A stretch of 64,000 bases of DNA. Origin: Planctomicrobium piriforme (GTDB taxonomy: Bacteria > Planctomycetota > Planctomycetia > Planctomycetales > Planctomycetaceae). The position numbers and the translations under genes were made by a program. The stretch is from positions 186,001 through 250,000 of the forward strand of contig NZ_FOQD01000007.1 in NCBI RefSeq assembly GCF_900113665.1, in the 5' to 3' direction. Shown here one piece after another: positions 44,500 to 53,053 of this stretch (the first letter of the stretch is position 1; the number at the start of each line of letters is the position of its first letter). The notes under the pieces were generated by a model. The model saw nothing but the letters and a program-made list of their open reading frames with translations. It had not been told where the DNA came from and searched no databases.

Positions 44500-46017
44500 A
44501 TGGCCTCGACTAAGCCCACAGCGGTCCACTTTTCACTCGTCATCTTCGTGATGTCCACGCTGATTCTGGCGCTGGTCTGCTACTTGAACTACAAAGAATT
44601 TACCGTCGCGAAGCTGGCGGCGGCTGCGGCCGCCGACAAGTCGGCGCGCTCCGACGCTGATCTCCGCACAGCGCTCGATGAAATGACGCAGATCAAACGG
44701 AAGCTCGGCTATCCCGACTTCGAAGCGATCGGTACTGAAGCGGACACCAGCCCGAACACCGTTTCTGGTGCGCTGAACCGCGACCTGGCCCTGTATGGTC
44801 GCGAACAGGTGCAGCCGAGCCCGGCCAATCCTTCTGTGGCCGCCACGCTGCAGAGCCTGCGTTCCGCCCTGAATGCCGCTGAAGCCCACGTTCGCGAACG
44901 TCAAAGCGAACTGGTCAACGTGCAGACCGAACTGGCCCAGGAACAGGCCGCTCACACCAAGAAGATGTCTGAAATCCAGACTTCGCAATCATCTTCTGAA
45001 GAACAATTGCAGGAACTGGTCGCTCAGAAGAACGAACTCGTCTCTGAAAAAGACCGCGAAATCGCCAAATGGCGCGATGAGTTCCGTCGCGAGCAGCGTG
45101 AAAAAGAGAGCCTGCGAGATGAACTCGATGCTCTCCGCAAACAGAAAGAAACCGAGATCCGCGAATTCGAAAGCGTGGTCGGCTATCTCCGCGAAAAGCT
45201 CAACAGCCTCGAAGACCTGAGTTTTGACAAAGCGGACGGCCAGATCGTACGGGTCGACAACACCACTCGCGCTGTGTGGATCAACCTGGGGTCGGATGAC
45301 GGCTTGCGAAGCCAGGTGGCATTCTCCGTCTACACTCGGAACCACAACGGCTTCGGACGCGGCAATGCCGACATCAAGGCGAAGATCGAAGTGACCAAGA
45401 TTCGGGGCCCGCACCTGGCGGAGGCCCGCATTCTGCAGGAAGACCTGGCGCGTCCGATCCAGGCCCTTGATCCGATTTATTCTCCGGCGTGGTCGAAGGG
45501 CTTGAAGGAATACTTCTCGTTCGTCGGCGTGCTGGACATGAACGGTGATGAGAAGAGCGACCGCGAGCTGCTGCACACCGTGTTGCAGAACTCCGGAGCT
45601 GGCGTTGAGCTGGAAATCGACGACGCCGGCAATCGGGTGCCTGAAGGGGGCCAGCTTTCGGTGAAGTCGAAGTTCCTGATCATCGGCAAGATCGAAGACC
45701 CGGCGGATTATCCCGGTTCCGATACGCAGAAGCAGGAAGAAGTCCGCAAAGTCATCCAGGAATACACCGACCTGACGAAAGAAGCGATGCGCAAGGGGAT
45801 CAAAGTGGTCAGCTTCCGCGACTTCCTGAACTACATGGGTTACGAACAACAGCAGCGGCTGTTCAATACCGACAGCCGGGGCTTCAATCTGAAGACCGGA
45901 ACCGAGAAGACTCCGGTGGAAGATTTCGACGCCGATAACCGCTTGTCGGTGCCGAATCCTTCGAAGCGATTTAAGGCCGACGGCAGCCTCAACAAGCCGT
46001 TGCCGAAACCGCAGTAG
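44500..46017 (+). CDS. Membrane-anchored coiled-coil protein with beta-barrel-like C-terminal domain
   Basis: 505 residues. One N-terminal helix (VHFSLVIFVMSTLILALVCY) is followed by helical linker sequence, a long coiled coil (about 125-245, rich in Glu/Gln/Lys), a beta-rich segment (ADGQIVRVDNTTRAVWINLG, then GLRSQVAFSVYTRNH), and a C-terminal part (about 340-430) with YFSFVGVLDMNGDEKSDREL and SKFLIIGKIEDP. The beta segment resembles MreC or FlgT-type barrels; the last part has a faint BRCT look. I do not know a name. Its form suggests a cell-envelope or division scaffold. A terminator follows. Confidence 0.7.
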   Translation: MASTKPTAVHFSLVIFVMSTLILALVCYLNYKEFTVAKLAAAAAADKSARSDADLRTALDEMTQIKRKLGYPDFEAIGTEADTSPNTVSGALNRDLALYGREQVQPSPANPSVAATLQSLRSALNAAEAHVRERQSELVNVQTELAQEQAAHTKKMSEIQTSQSSSEEQLQELVAQKNELVSEKDREIAKWRDEFRREQREKESLRDELDALRKQKETEIREFESVVGYLREKLNSLEDLSFDKADGQIVRVDNTTRAVWINLGSDDGLRSQVAFSVYTRNHNGFGRGNADIKAKIEVTKIRGPHLAEARILQEDLARPIQALDPIYSPAWSKGLKEYFSFVGVLDMNGDEKSDRELLHTVLQNSGAGVELEIDDAGNRVPEGGQLSVKSKFLIIGKIEDPADYPGSDTQKQEEVRKVIQEYTDLTKEAMRKGIKVVSFRDFLNYMGYEQQQRLFNTDSRGFNLKTGTEKTPVEDFDADNRLSVPNPSKRFKADGSLNKPLPKPQ

Positions 46018-46051
46018 AGTTGCGTCCGATCGACTTGCTCGTTCGAATTTG

Positions 46052-46093
46052 CAGGGAGCCGACTGTTTGGGTCGGCTCCCTGTTTTGTTTTTC
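46052..46093 (+). terminator. Intrinsic terminator
   Basis: A perfect 12-bp stem (cagggagccgac with gtcggctccctg), a seven-base loop and TTTTGTTTTT follow the coiled-coil gene. It ends 19 bases before the PolX start codon. Confidence 0.9.
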
Positions 46094-46111
46094 GCGGGCA
46101 GCTCACGACTC

Positions 46112-47833
46112 ATGCACAATCTTGAAATCGCAAATCGTCTCGAAGAAACTGCCTCGCTGCTCGAACTGCAGGAGGCGAATGCCTTTCGCGTCAGGGCGTA
46201 CCGCAATGCCGCGCGAACCATCGGAGATCTCTCTGAAGCGGTCGCTGAAATGGTCGGGGAGAACCCGGAGGACTTGAAGAACTTGTCGGGAGTTGGGAAG
46301 GACATTGCGGCCAAGATTGTGCAACTGGTTCGTGAGGGTTCTTTCCCGCTGCTGGCCGAACTGCGAGCACAGTTTCCGGCCGGGCTGCTGCAGATCATGC
46401 ATCTGCCGGGGCTAGGCCCCAAGAAAGCCGCGCTGCTGCATAAGGAACTCGGAATTCAAAACGCCGAAGAATTGAAAGCAGCCGCGGTGGCCGGCAAAGT
46501 TGCCGAACTCAAGGGCTTTGGCAAGAAGACCGAGCAGACGATTCTGGCGTCGCTCGAACAGTTCGACCGTTTCGGGCAACGGGTACTCATCTCGGAAGCC
46601 AGGGCCGCCGCAGAACGCATTCTGCATGATCTGGAACTGTTGCCCGGCGTCGCGCAGGCGGCCATTGCCGGGAGTTGTCGACGTCGGTTGGAAACGTGCG
46701 GGGATCTCGACCTGCTGGTGACGTCGGCTGATGCCGAAGGAGCGATGGCAGCACTCGCACAGCACGACCTGGTGGAGAGCGTGCTTGCTAAAGGGCCGAC
46801 GAAGCAACGGGTGCGACTGCGGGATGGTCTGGAGCTGGATCTGCGAGTCGTGCCAGAGGAGTCATTCGGCGCCGCGCTGCAATACTTCACTGGTTCCAAG
46901 GAACACAACATCGTCATTCGCCGCCGCGCCACCGAACGTGGACTCAAGCTCAACGAGTATGGCCTGTTCGACGGCGAAACCGCCGTGGCAGGCCGGACCG
47001 AAGCCGAGATCTACGAAGCGGTCGGGCTCCCCTGGATTCCTCCGGAACTGCGGGAGAATCGCGGAGAAATCGAACTGGCCGAACAGAATGCGCTGCCTGA
47101 CCTGTTGAAGCTGGAGGACATTCAGGCCGACCTGCACATGCACACGACGGCGTCCGACGGCACCGCTTCCATTCGTGAAATGATTGAGGCCGCACGCGAA
47201 CGGGGCAGGAAGTACATCGCCATCACCGATCACTCCAAACGGGTGTCGATGGCCAACGGCCTGGATGCGACGCGGCTGCGGAAACACTGGGCGGAGATTC
47301 GGAAGATCCGGGAAGAGTATTCCGACATCGACGTGCTGCTGGGGGTCGAGTGCGACATTCTCGAAAACGCCGACCTGGACCTGGAAGATGACGTGCTGGC
47401 GGAAGCGGACTGGGTGCTGGCGGTGCTGCATTACGGTCTCAAGCAGCCCCGCGAGCAGATCATGCTGCGGCTGCTGAATGCGATTCGGAATCCGCATGTC
47501 TGCGCCATCGGCCACCCCAGCGGAAGAATGGTCGGCCGCCGGGCCGGCGCGGATATCCACTATCCGGACTTGTTCAAAGCGGCTGCCGATCATGGGGTGA
47601 TGCTGGAGATCAATGCGAATCCGCACCGTCTCGACCTGGATGATCTGCAGGCGCATGCCGCGCGGGAGCATGGCATTCCGATTGTGATCAACACCGACGC
47701 CCATTCGACGGCCGGCATGGACGTGATGGAGTACGGCGTCGACCAGGCCCGACGGGCCGGACTGACGAAAAAAGACGTCGCCAACACGCGGAGTCTGAAG
47801 CAGTTTCAACGGTTGTTGAGAACGCGGAGTTGA
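46112..47833 (+). CDS. polX: DNA polymerase X with PHP exonuclease domain
   Basis: 573 residues with the PolX domain order: helix-hairpin-helix 8-kDa part (NLSGVGKDIAAKIVQL, LPGLGPKKAALL), nucleotidyltransferase (GSCRRRLETCGDLDLLV with the D.D pair and a third Asp in LELDLRVV), and a C-terminal PHP domain (LHMHTTASDG, AITDHS, VECDIL, HYGL, GHPSGR, INTDAHS) with all nine metal-binding positions visible. It fills short gaps in base-excision repair and has 3'-5' exonuclease/AP-endonuclease activity. The ATG at 46112 gives the normal N-terminus MHNLEIANRLEE. Confidence 0.95.
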   Translation: MHNLEIANRLEETASLLELQEANAFRVRAYRNAARTIGDLSEAVAEMVGENPEDLKNLSGVGKDIAAKIVQLVREGSFPLLAELRAQFPAGLLQIMHLPGLGPKKAALLHKELGIQNAEELKAAAVAGKVAELKGFGKKTEQTILASLEQFDRFGQRVLISEARAAAERILHDLELLPGVAQAAIAGSCRRRLETCGDLDLLVTSADAEGAMAALAQHDLVESVLAKGPTKQRVRLRDGLELDLRVVPEESFGAALQYFTGSKEHNIVIRRRATERGLKLNEYGLFDGETAVAGRTEAEIYEAVGLPWIPPELRENRGEIELAEQNALPDLLKLEDIQADLHMHTTASDGTASIREMIEAARERGRKYIAITDHSKRVSMANGLDATRLRKHWAEIRKIREEYSDIDVLLGVECDILENADLDLEDDVLAEADWVLAVLHYGLKQPREQIMLRLLNAIRNPHVCAIGHPSGRMVGRRAGADIHYPDLFKAAADHGVMLEINANPHRLDLDDLQAHAAREHGIPIVINTDAHSTAGMDVMEYGVDQARRAGLTKKDVANTRSLKQFQRLLRTRS

Positions 47834-47948
47834 AAAAGGGGACAGGGCAGAGGGAACAGTTCGGACGTCGCCGCGAGTCAGCGGCCTTCTTCAAAAAATG
47901 CAGCCAAGGCTACATTTCGGTCATCGGGGAGGGTACGATGGCGAGGTC

Positions 47949-48749
47949 ATGTTTTCCGCTCCGACGTCGACTCCGAATTCCACCCCCGAGCCCCGCGCGG
48001 CGTCACCGCTGTCGATCAGCGATCTGACGGTCGCCTACCAGCGTCGACCGGTGGTCTGGGATGTCGATTATGTCGCACCGGAAGGCAAGCTGATTGCCAT
48101 TATCGGGCCCAATGGCGCCGGCAAAAGCACGCTGATTAAGGCCTGCCTGGACTTGGTGCCGCATGTCTCCGGCAAGGTGGAGTTCTTCGGGCAACCGTAT
48201 CGCAAGGTGCGCGATCGGGTCGCTTATGTGCCGCAGCGGACGAGCGTCGACTGGGACTTCCCGGTCAGTGCGCTCGACGTCACCGCGATGGGGCTCTATC
48301 GCAAAATCGGCTGGTGCCGCTGGGTGACGAAGAAATATCGCGAACAGGCCCTGCAGGCACTCGAACGAGTCGGCATGGCAGACTTCGCCGGGCGGCAGAT
48401 CCGACAACTCTCCGGGGGACAGCAGCAACGGGTCTTTCTCGCCCGGGCACTCGCGCAGGCGGCAGACCTGTACCTGATGGATGAACCGTTTGCCGGAGTG
48501 GATGCGGCCACGGAACGGGCGATTGTGAAATTGCTGCAAGAACTGCGAAGCGCCGGCAAGACGGCGCTTGTGGTCCATCACGATCTGCAGACGGTGCCGC
48601 AGTATTTCGACCATGTGCTGCTGCTCAATCTCCGGCTCGTTGCTTCGGGGCCAACGACGACGGCGTTCACGGCAGAGAATCTCAAACGGACGTACGGGGG
48701 GAAACTCTCCTTGCTGGATCAAGTGGGAGCCCGCATCGCGGGACAATGA
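47949..48749 (+). CDS. Metal ABC transporter ATPase (Mn/Zn/Fe type)
   Basis: 266 residues. Walker A is GPNGAGKS (53-60), the Q-loop lies in VAYVPQRTSVDWDFP, the signature is LSGGQQQR, Walker B is LYLMDEP and the H-loop is VHHD. The stretch YVPQR..VDWDFPV and the tail YGGKLSLLDQVG are typical of the TroB/MntB/ZnuC-like group. A 25-residue Ser/Thr/Pro-rich extension precedes the core. The stop overlaps the permease start (ATGA), so both are cotranslated. No periplasmic binding-protein gene (troA/znuA type) is present on either side. Confidence 0.92.
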   Translation: MFSAPTSTPNSTPEPRAASPLSISDLTVAYQRRPVVWDVDYVAPEGKLIAIIGPNGAGKSTLIKACLDLVPHVSGKVEFFGQPYRKVRDRVAYVPQRTSVDWDFPVSALDVTAMGLYRKIGWCRWVTKKYREQALQALERVGMADFAGRQIRQLSGGQQQRVFLARALAQAADLYLMDEPFAGVDAATERAIVKLLQELRSAGKTALVVHHDLQTVPQYFDHVLLLNLRLVASGPTTTAFTAENLKRTYGGKLSLLDQVGARIAGQ

Positions 48750-50224
48750 CGATGGCCGGTTTGGGGACAAGATGCCGTCGACTCGCAGTGCCAGCGGTCG
48801 CAGTGCTGCTTGTGACGGCCGCGATGACGCTCTGTGGTCCATCCGTCATGGCTGCCGAAGGTGACGTCGAAGGTCACACTCTCAGTCGAGTGCTGCTGCT
48901 GCAGGATGCCCAGACCAGAATTGTGCTGGTGGGAACGGTGCTGCTGGGGATCTGCGGCGGACTGGTTGGCGTGTTCATGCTGTTGCGGAAGCGGGCGCTG
49001 ATCGGCGATGTCGTGGGGCATGCAGCGCTGCCGGGCATCGCGATCGCGTTTATCGTGAGTGAGTCGTTCGCGCCGGGAACTGGGAAGAACCTGCCTGCGC
49101 TGGTGCTGGGGGCGTTCCTGTCTGGATTGGCCGGCGCGTTGTGCGTCATGTTGATCGACCGGTATTCCCGTATTCGGTCGGATGCGGCATTGGCGATCAC
49201 GCTGAGTCTTTTCTACGGGCTGGGCGCAGCGCTGCTAACGGTCATTCAAAGAATGCCGACCGCCAGCTCAGCCGGGCTGAGCAGCTATCTCAACGGCAAG
49301 ACGGCGTCACTGGTGGCGTCGGATGTGCAGACGTTCGCGATCGCCGCCGCAGTTCTGAGCGTGTTGACGCTGGTGCTCTTCAAGGAGTTCGCCCTGCTCT
49401 GCTTTGATGAAGACTACGCCGCGTCCGGCGGGTGGCCTGTTCGGTTTCTGGATGCGCTGCTGATCGGCATGGTGGTCGCCGTGACCATCGTCGGCATGCA
49501 GACCGTGGGCCTGATTCTCATCGTCGCGATTCTGATTATCCCTGCGGCTTCGGCACAGTTCTGGACGAACGATCTGCGGCGGATGACCGCCATCTCGGCA
49601 GCACTCGGAGCGATTTCCTGCGGTGCCGGGACGTTCATCAGCGCGCTGGCACCGCGACTGGCGGCGGGACCGGTGATTGTCCTCTGCGGCAGTGCATTGT
49701 TTATTGTCAGTCTTGTCGCCGGACGGAAACATGGGGCGATCTGGCGCTGGCTGGAAAGCCGTCGTCTGCAGCGCCGCATCGGACGACACGATTTGCTCCG
49801 CGCCATCTACGAGAAGATTGAGGCGGCACAAGCAAACGACGATGTTTCCGAATTCAAACTGCTCAGCGCCCGCATGTCGCGCAGCGAACTCTTGCCGCTG
49901 CGGTCGTGGACTCCCAAGGAACTGCGACGCATTCTCAGTCAGGCGGTCGAACGAGATCTGCTGGAGGTGCTGCCGGATGCCCGATATCAGTTGACGCCAG
50001 ACGGCGCGGCCCTGGCGCGACGGGCAGTGCGGAATCACCGTTTGTGGGAACTGTATCTGATCACCTATGCGGACACGGCGCCGGCGAACGCCGATTATGA
50101 TGCCGACCGCATCGAGCACATTCTCGGAGCCGATCTCGTCCGTGAACTCGAACAGCGGTTACGGCAGCAAAATGCGATTTCGGTTCCAGCCAGCCCGCAC
50201 ACGCTGCACCCGCCGGCAACTTGA
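48746..50224 (+). CDS. Metal ABC permease fused to an MntR/DtxR-like C-terminal domain
   Basis: 492 residues. Residues about 45-325 are an ABC-3 metal permease: seven to nine helices, GDVVGHAALPGIAIAFI (family motif), and a late GLILIVAILIIPAASA. After the membrane part a soluble region (about 345-475) follows the MntR/DtxR order: HDLLRAIYEKIE (recognition-domain start), a winged-helix part, and the dimerisation/metal part LTPDGAALARRAVRNHRLWE then DADRIEHILG. Against Bacillus MntR ligands, Asp8, His77, Glu102 and His103 have equals (Asp349, His431, Glu457, His458), Glu99 is Asp454 and Glu11 is Arg352. It may be a cytoplasmic metal sensor that gates the transporter or binds DNA. Stop is one base from the convergent DUF1501 gene. 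Confidence 0.9.
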   Translation: MTMAGLGTRCRRLAVPAVAVLLVTAAMTLCGPSVMAAEGDVEGHTLSRVLLLQDAQTRIVLVGTVLLGICGGLVGVFMLLRKRALIGDVVGHAALPGIAIAFIVSESFAPGTGKNLPALVLGAFLSGLAGALCVMLIDRYSRIRSDAALAITLSLFYGLGAALLTVIQRMPTASSAGLSSYLNGKTASLVASDVQTFAIAAAVLSVLTLVLFKEFALLCFDEDYAASGGWPVRFLDALLIGMVVAVTIVGMQTVGLILIVAILIIPAASAQFWTNDLRRMTAISAALGAISCGAGTFISALAPRLAAGPVIVLCGSALFIVSLVAGRKHGAIWRWLESRRLQRRIGRHDLLRAIYEKIEAAQANDDVSEFKLLSARMSRSELLPLRSWTPKELRRILSQAVERDLLEVLPDARYQLTPDGAALARRAVRNHRLWELYLITYADTAPANADYDADRIEHILGADLVRELEQRLRQQNAISVPASPHTLHPPAT

Positions 50225-50225
50225 A

Positions 50226-51338
50226 TCAGGCCTTCTCGGCGAGCGGCGGGGCAAGACGGGTTGTCGCGAGCGATTCGGCATGAGTCTCTGAGTTCAAGCC
50301 GAGAAACTGCAAGGCCATGAACGGCAACTGCGAGACCGGCATTGGATCGCTCAGAACCTCTTCGCCATGTTCGTCGGTTTCTCCAATCACCTGACCGCCG
50401 GACAGCATTCCGCCAGCCAGAAGTCCCGACCAGGCGCGAGTCCAGTGGTCGCGACCGCCCTCTTCATTCACTTTCGGAGTCCGCCCCATCTCGCCAGCAC
50501 AGATGATGAGCGTCTGCTGCCACAGTCCGGAGCTTTGCAGGTCATCAATCAGGGCGGCGAGGGCTAGATCAAACTGCGGACCGAGGGAGTCGCGATAATC
50601 GAACACCGTCGCCGGACCAATTTGCGGGTCGCCGTGCGCGTCCCAGGTCCGCTGGCCTTCGATTTGATCGAACGTGTTGACCAACAAGTATTGTGAACCG
50701 CGTTCAATCAGCCGTGCGGCAGTCCAGAGTTGTTCGCCGAATCGGGTCGCCCCATAGGCATCTCTGGCCCGGGGGGACGCGTCGTTGAAGTCGGGGACGG
50801 GCTGCCCCCGATCCCGCAGATCTTCAGGCCGCGTGAGATGCTGCGCTTCCTCAGCGTCGATGTCTCGGCCCAGTTCCACGGAGACAGCCGCTCTTCGGCG
50901 GGGCTTCAGCGATTGTTCTAGCACGAGTCCGATCTGCGGGGGTGATTTCTTACGGGTGACGAGGCTGCCGGCCTGCAGGAGTTGCAGGCCGGTCCGGTGG
51001 ATGGGAGCGGCATCGTGAAACAGCGAACGCACAATCACCAGTTGGTCCGCCCGTTCGGCCAGTCGCGGCAGGCATTCGGAGAAACGGACGGAAGGAATCC
51101 TCGTCTGAATCGAATGGAGAGGGCCGCGAATTTCACGCGGGGCGTGCGGCTTGGGGTCGAAGGTCTCCAAATGGCTCGCGCCGCCATTGAGCACAATCTG
51201 GATGACGGCCCCGGTCTTGCCTGGTCGGGCGGCGAGTGCATCGCGTAACGACAGTCCCACGACTCCGGCTCCGCCGACGGCCAGAAAGTCGCGGCGGGAG
51301 AAGTTTGCGAGCGAGGGGATCTCAACAGAATGGGGCAT
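50226..51338 (-). CDS. Tat-exported DUF1501 protein (stand-alone)
   Basis: 370 residues. A Tat signal (FSRRDFLAVGGAGVVGLSLR) leads to DUF1501, a sulfatase/alkaline-phosphatase-like family: IQIVLNGGASHLETFDPKPH, a middle RTWDAHGD and the typical LIICAGEMGRTPKVNEEGGR with DHW. These metal- or organic-substrate enzymes are usually coded beside DUF1549/DUF1553 cytochromes; this copy is alone. It should act outside the cytoplasm. The ATG at 51338 gives a signal of correct length. It converges with the permease gene. Confidence 0.9.
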   Translation of the reverse strand: MPHSVEIPSLANFSRRDFLAVGGAGVVGLSLRDALAARPGKTGAVIQIVLNGGASHLETFDPKPHAPREIRGPLHSIQTRIPSVRFSECLPRLAERADQLVIVRSLFHDAAPIHRTGLQLLQAGSLVTRKKSPPQIGLVLEQSLKPRRRAAVSVELGRDIDAEEAQHLTRPEDLRDRGQPVPDFNDASPRARDAYGATRFGEQLWTAARLIERGSQYLLVNTFDQIEGQRTWDAHGDPQIGPATVFDYRDSLGPQFDLALAALIDDLQSSGLWQQTLIICAGEMGRTPKVNEEGGRDHWTRAWSGLLAGGMLSGGQVIGETDEHGEEVLSDPMPVSQLPFMALQFLGLNSETHAESLATTRLAPPLAEKA

Positions 51339-51677
51339 GCGTCACCAAATGGGGGGGTGATTTCATCCTAACATTCTGACGCGGCCAATGTGAGCAAGGA
51401 TTGCCCCGCGCGATGCAAAAGCGTTCGGGACCTCAAAGGCTGCCTAAGCCGCGCAAGCTGTTCAGACCACTCTGCCGGGCAGTGCGCTTGCAGTCGGGAA
51501 GAAATGCCGTTTACATACAACAACTGGAGCTGTCTTTCAGATTACCCGGGCCGGATGCCGCAGCGTCTCTGCCCGGCGGCATGACGATGCCGACGCACCA
51601 GCGCTCCCTGGGAGCTGGACCAGCCAGCCAATGGTGCGTCCTCGACCGCAAACACAACACGAACGGAATCTTGCACG
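51339..51677. other. Intergenic region between divergent genes
   Basis: About 340 bases between the DUF1501 and FabZ-like genes. Short frames here show no likeness to known proteins. No repeat or clear promoter boxes seen. Confidence 0.4.
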
Positions 51678-52172
51678 ATGCCTGCCGAGCCCCTGTACGA
51701 CTACAAGCGTTTCAACTACGAAAAGCCGATGTTCACCATCGATGACATTCGCAAGGTGAATCCGCAGCGTCACGAGATGGAACAGTTGTCGGGCGTCGTC
51801 TATGTCGACACGGAAAAGCACGGGCTGATCGGCTTCAAAGACGTCACGGACGACGAATTCTGGATTCAGGGTCACATGCCCGGCTTCCCGCTGATGCCGG
51901 GCGTGATGCTCTGTGAAGCGGCTGCGCAGCTGGCCGGCTTTTATGCCCGCAAGTACGACATTCTCAAGGCGGGAGACTATCTCGGATTCGGCGGGATGAA
52001 CGACGTGCGTTTCCGCTACCCGGTGTATCCCGGCAGCCGGCTGATTATCTGTGCCCGGACCACCAAGGTGCGCGAGGGACGCATGGCGCAGTTCGAATTT
52101 CAGGGATTCGTCAACGACGTACAAGTGTTCAACGGCGAAATGATCGGCGTGCCGATCAGCCGCGAACGCTGA
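51678..52172 (+). CDS. FabZ-like 3-hydroxyacyl-ACP dehydratase
   Basis: 164 residues of hot-dog fold. The catalytic motif is GHMPGFPLMPGVMLCEAAAQ, with His66 and Glu80 at the usual positions of FabZ (H..P..PG ... E). An N-terminal extension of about 30 residues is longer than in E. coli FabZ. It should dehydrate 3-hydroxyacyl-ACP in fatty-acid or polyketide-type synthesis. In planctomycetes such copies often belong to special lipid clusters; in this window the only other lipid gene is the ketoacyl-synthase-like one at the left edge, 50 kb away, so a link is not claimed. Confidence 0.85.
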   Translation: MPAEPLYDYKRFNYEKPMFTIDDIRKVNPQRHEMEQLSGVVYVDTEKHGLIGFKDVTDDEFWIQGHMPGFPLMPGVMLCEAAAQLAGFYARKYDILKAGDYLGFGGMNDVRFRYPVYPGSRLIICARTTKVREGRMAQFEFQGFVNDVQVFNGEMIGVPISRER

Positions 52173-52243
52173 GAGAAGAGTGGGCAGTGGGTGGTTGGTA
52201 GCGGGCGGGCAGATTTGCGGCGCACTCTTCAGGATCGACGAAC

Positions 52244-52975
52244 ATGTCTCAGCGGCGGCGGATTTTCACAACGGCAGCTTGCGCTTTGGCGCTGATCGTG
52301 ATTCAACGTCCCGTTTGCGCAGAAGAGGCGTTGCCGGGGGTGGTCATTAATGGGACTGAGCCGGGTTGGAAGACGCTCACGCTCGACGACTTCACCGCGG
52401 CCAACTGCGACCCTGACACGTGGTCGATGCGAGATGGAATGATTCACTGCACCGGCCAGCCGATCGGCGTCGTGCGTTCCAAGGATCAGTTCACCAATCT
52501 GGAACTCATGGTGGAATGGCGGCACGAGAAGTCAGGCGGGAACTCAGGCGTGTTTATGTGGGCGAGCCCCGAGGCCCTGGAAAATCTGCCGCGGAATAAA
52601 CTCCCGCCGGGCGGCATCGAGATTCAGATTCTCGATCACGGCTACACCGAACTTTATGAGAAAAGCTCAGGCAAGAAGGGGGACTGGTTCACCACTAACG
52701 GCGACGTCTTCCCGGTCGGGCGATCCAAGATGAAACCGTTTCCCCCGCTCTCGCCCAGCGGGGAACGGAGCTTCCCCACCAAACAGCTCAGCAAGGGGAT
52801 CGGGGAATGGAATCACTACTACGTTCGGGCGATCAACGGCGAAGTCCGGCTGTGGGTGAACGGAACCGAAGTTTCCGGCGGCAACAACTGCCAGCCGGCG
52901 ACGGGGTATCTGTGCCTGGAATCCGAAGGGGCGCCGATTGACTTTCGCAATCTGAAAGTCCGCGTTTTGCCGTGA
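52244..52975 (+). CDS. Secreted DUF1080 (3-keto-disaccharide hydrolase) protein
   Basis: 243 residues, with a signal peptide (IFTTAACALALIVIQRPVCA) and one DUF1080 domain (about 40-240): GWKTLTLDDFTAANCDPDTW, then LMVEWRHEKSGGNSGVFMWA and a late VRLWVNGTEVSGGNNCQPA. It is the single-domain relative of the tandem protein at 5282. It sits downstream of the FabZ-like gene with 70 bases between, then a palindromic repeat and the convergent DUF1501 gene. Likely acts on sugars at the surface or in the periplasm. Confidence 0.87.
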   Translation: MSQRRRIFTTAACALALIVIQRPVCAEEALPGVVINGTEPGWKTLTLDDFTAANCDPDTWSMRDGMIHCTGQPIGVVRSKDQFTNLELMVEWRHEKSGGNSGVFMWASPEALENLPRNKLPPGGIEIQILDHGYTELYEKSSGKKGDWFTTNGDVFPVGRSKMKPFPPLSPSGERSFPTKQLSKGIGEWNHYYVRAINGEVRLWVNGTEVSGGNNCQPATGYLCLESEGAPIDFRNLKVRVLP

Positions 52976-52981
52976 GGAAGA

Positions 52982-53022
52982 CCCCTCACCCCAGCCCTCT
53001 CCCCGGAGTACCGGGGCGAGGG
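52982..53022 (+). repeat. Dispersed 45-bp palindromic repeat, copy C
   Basis: cccctcaccccagccctctc then cccggagtaccggggcgagg. The inner arms (ccctctccccgg and ccggggcgaggg) form a 12-bp stem with one mismatch. It sits between two convergent stop codons. Confidence 0.7.
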
Positions 53023-53053
53023 AGCAATGCAGGGTATCCGGCGACGTTGCTCG

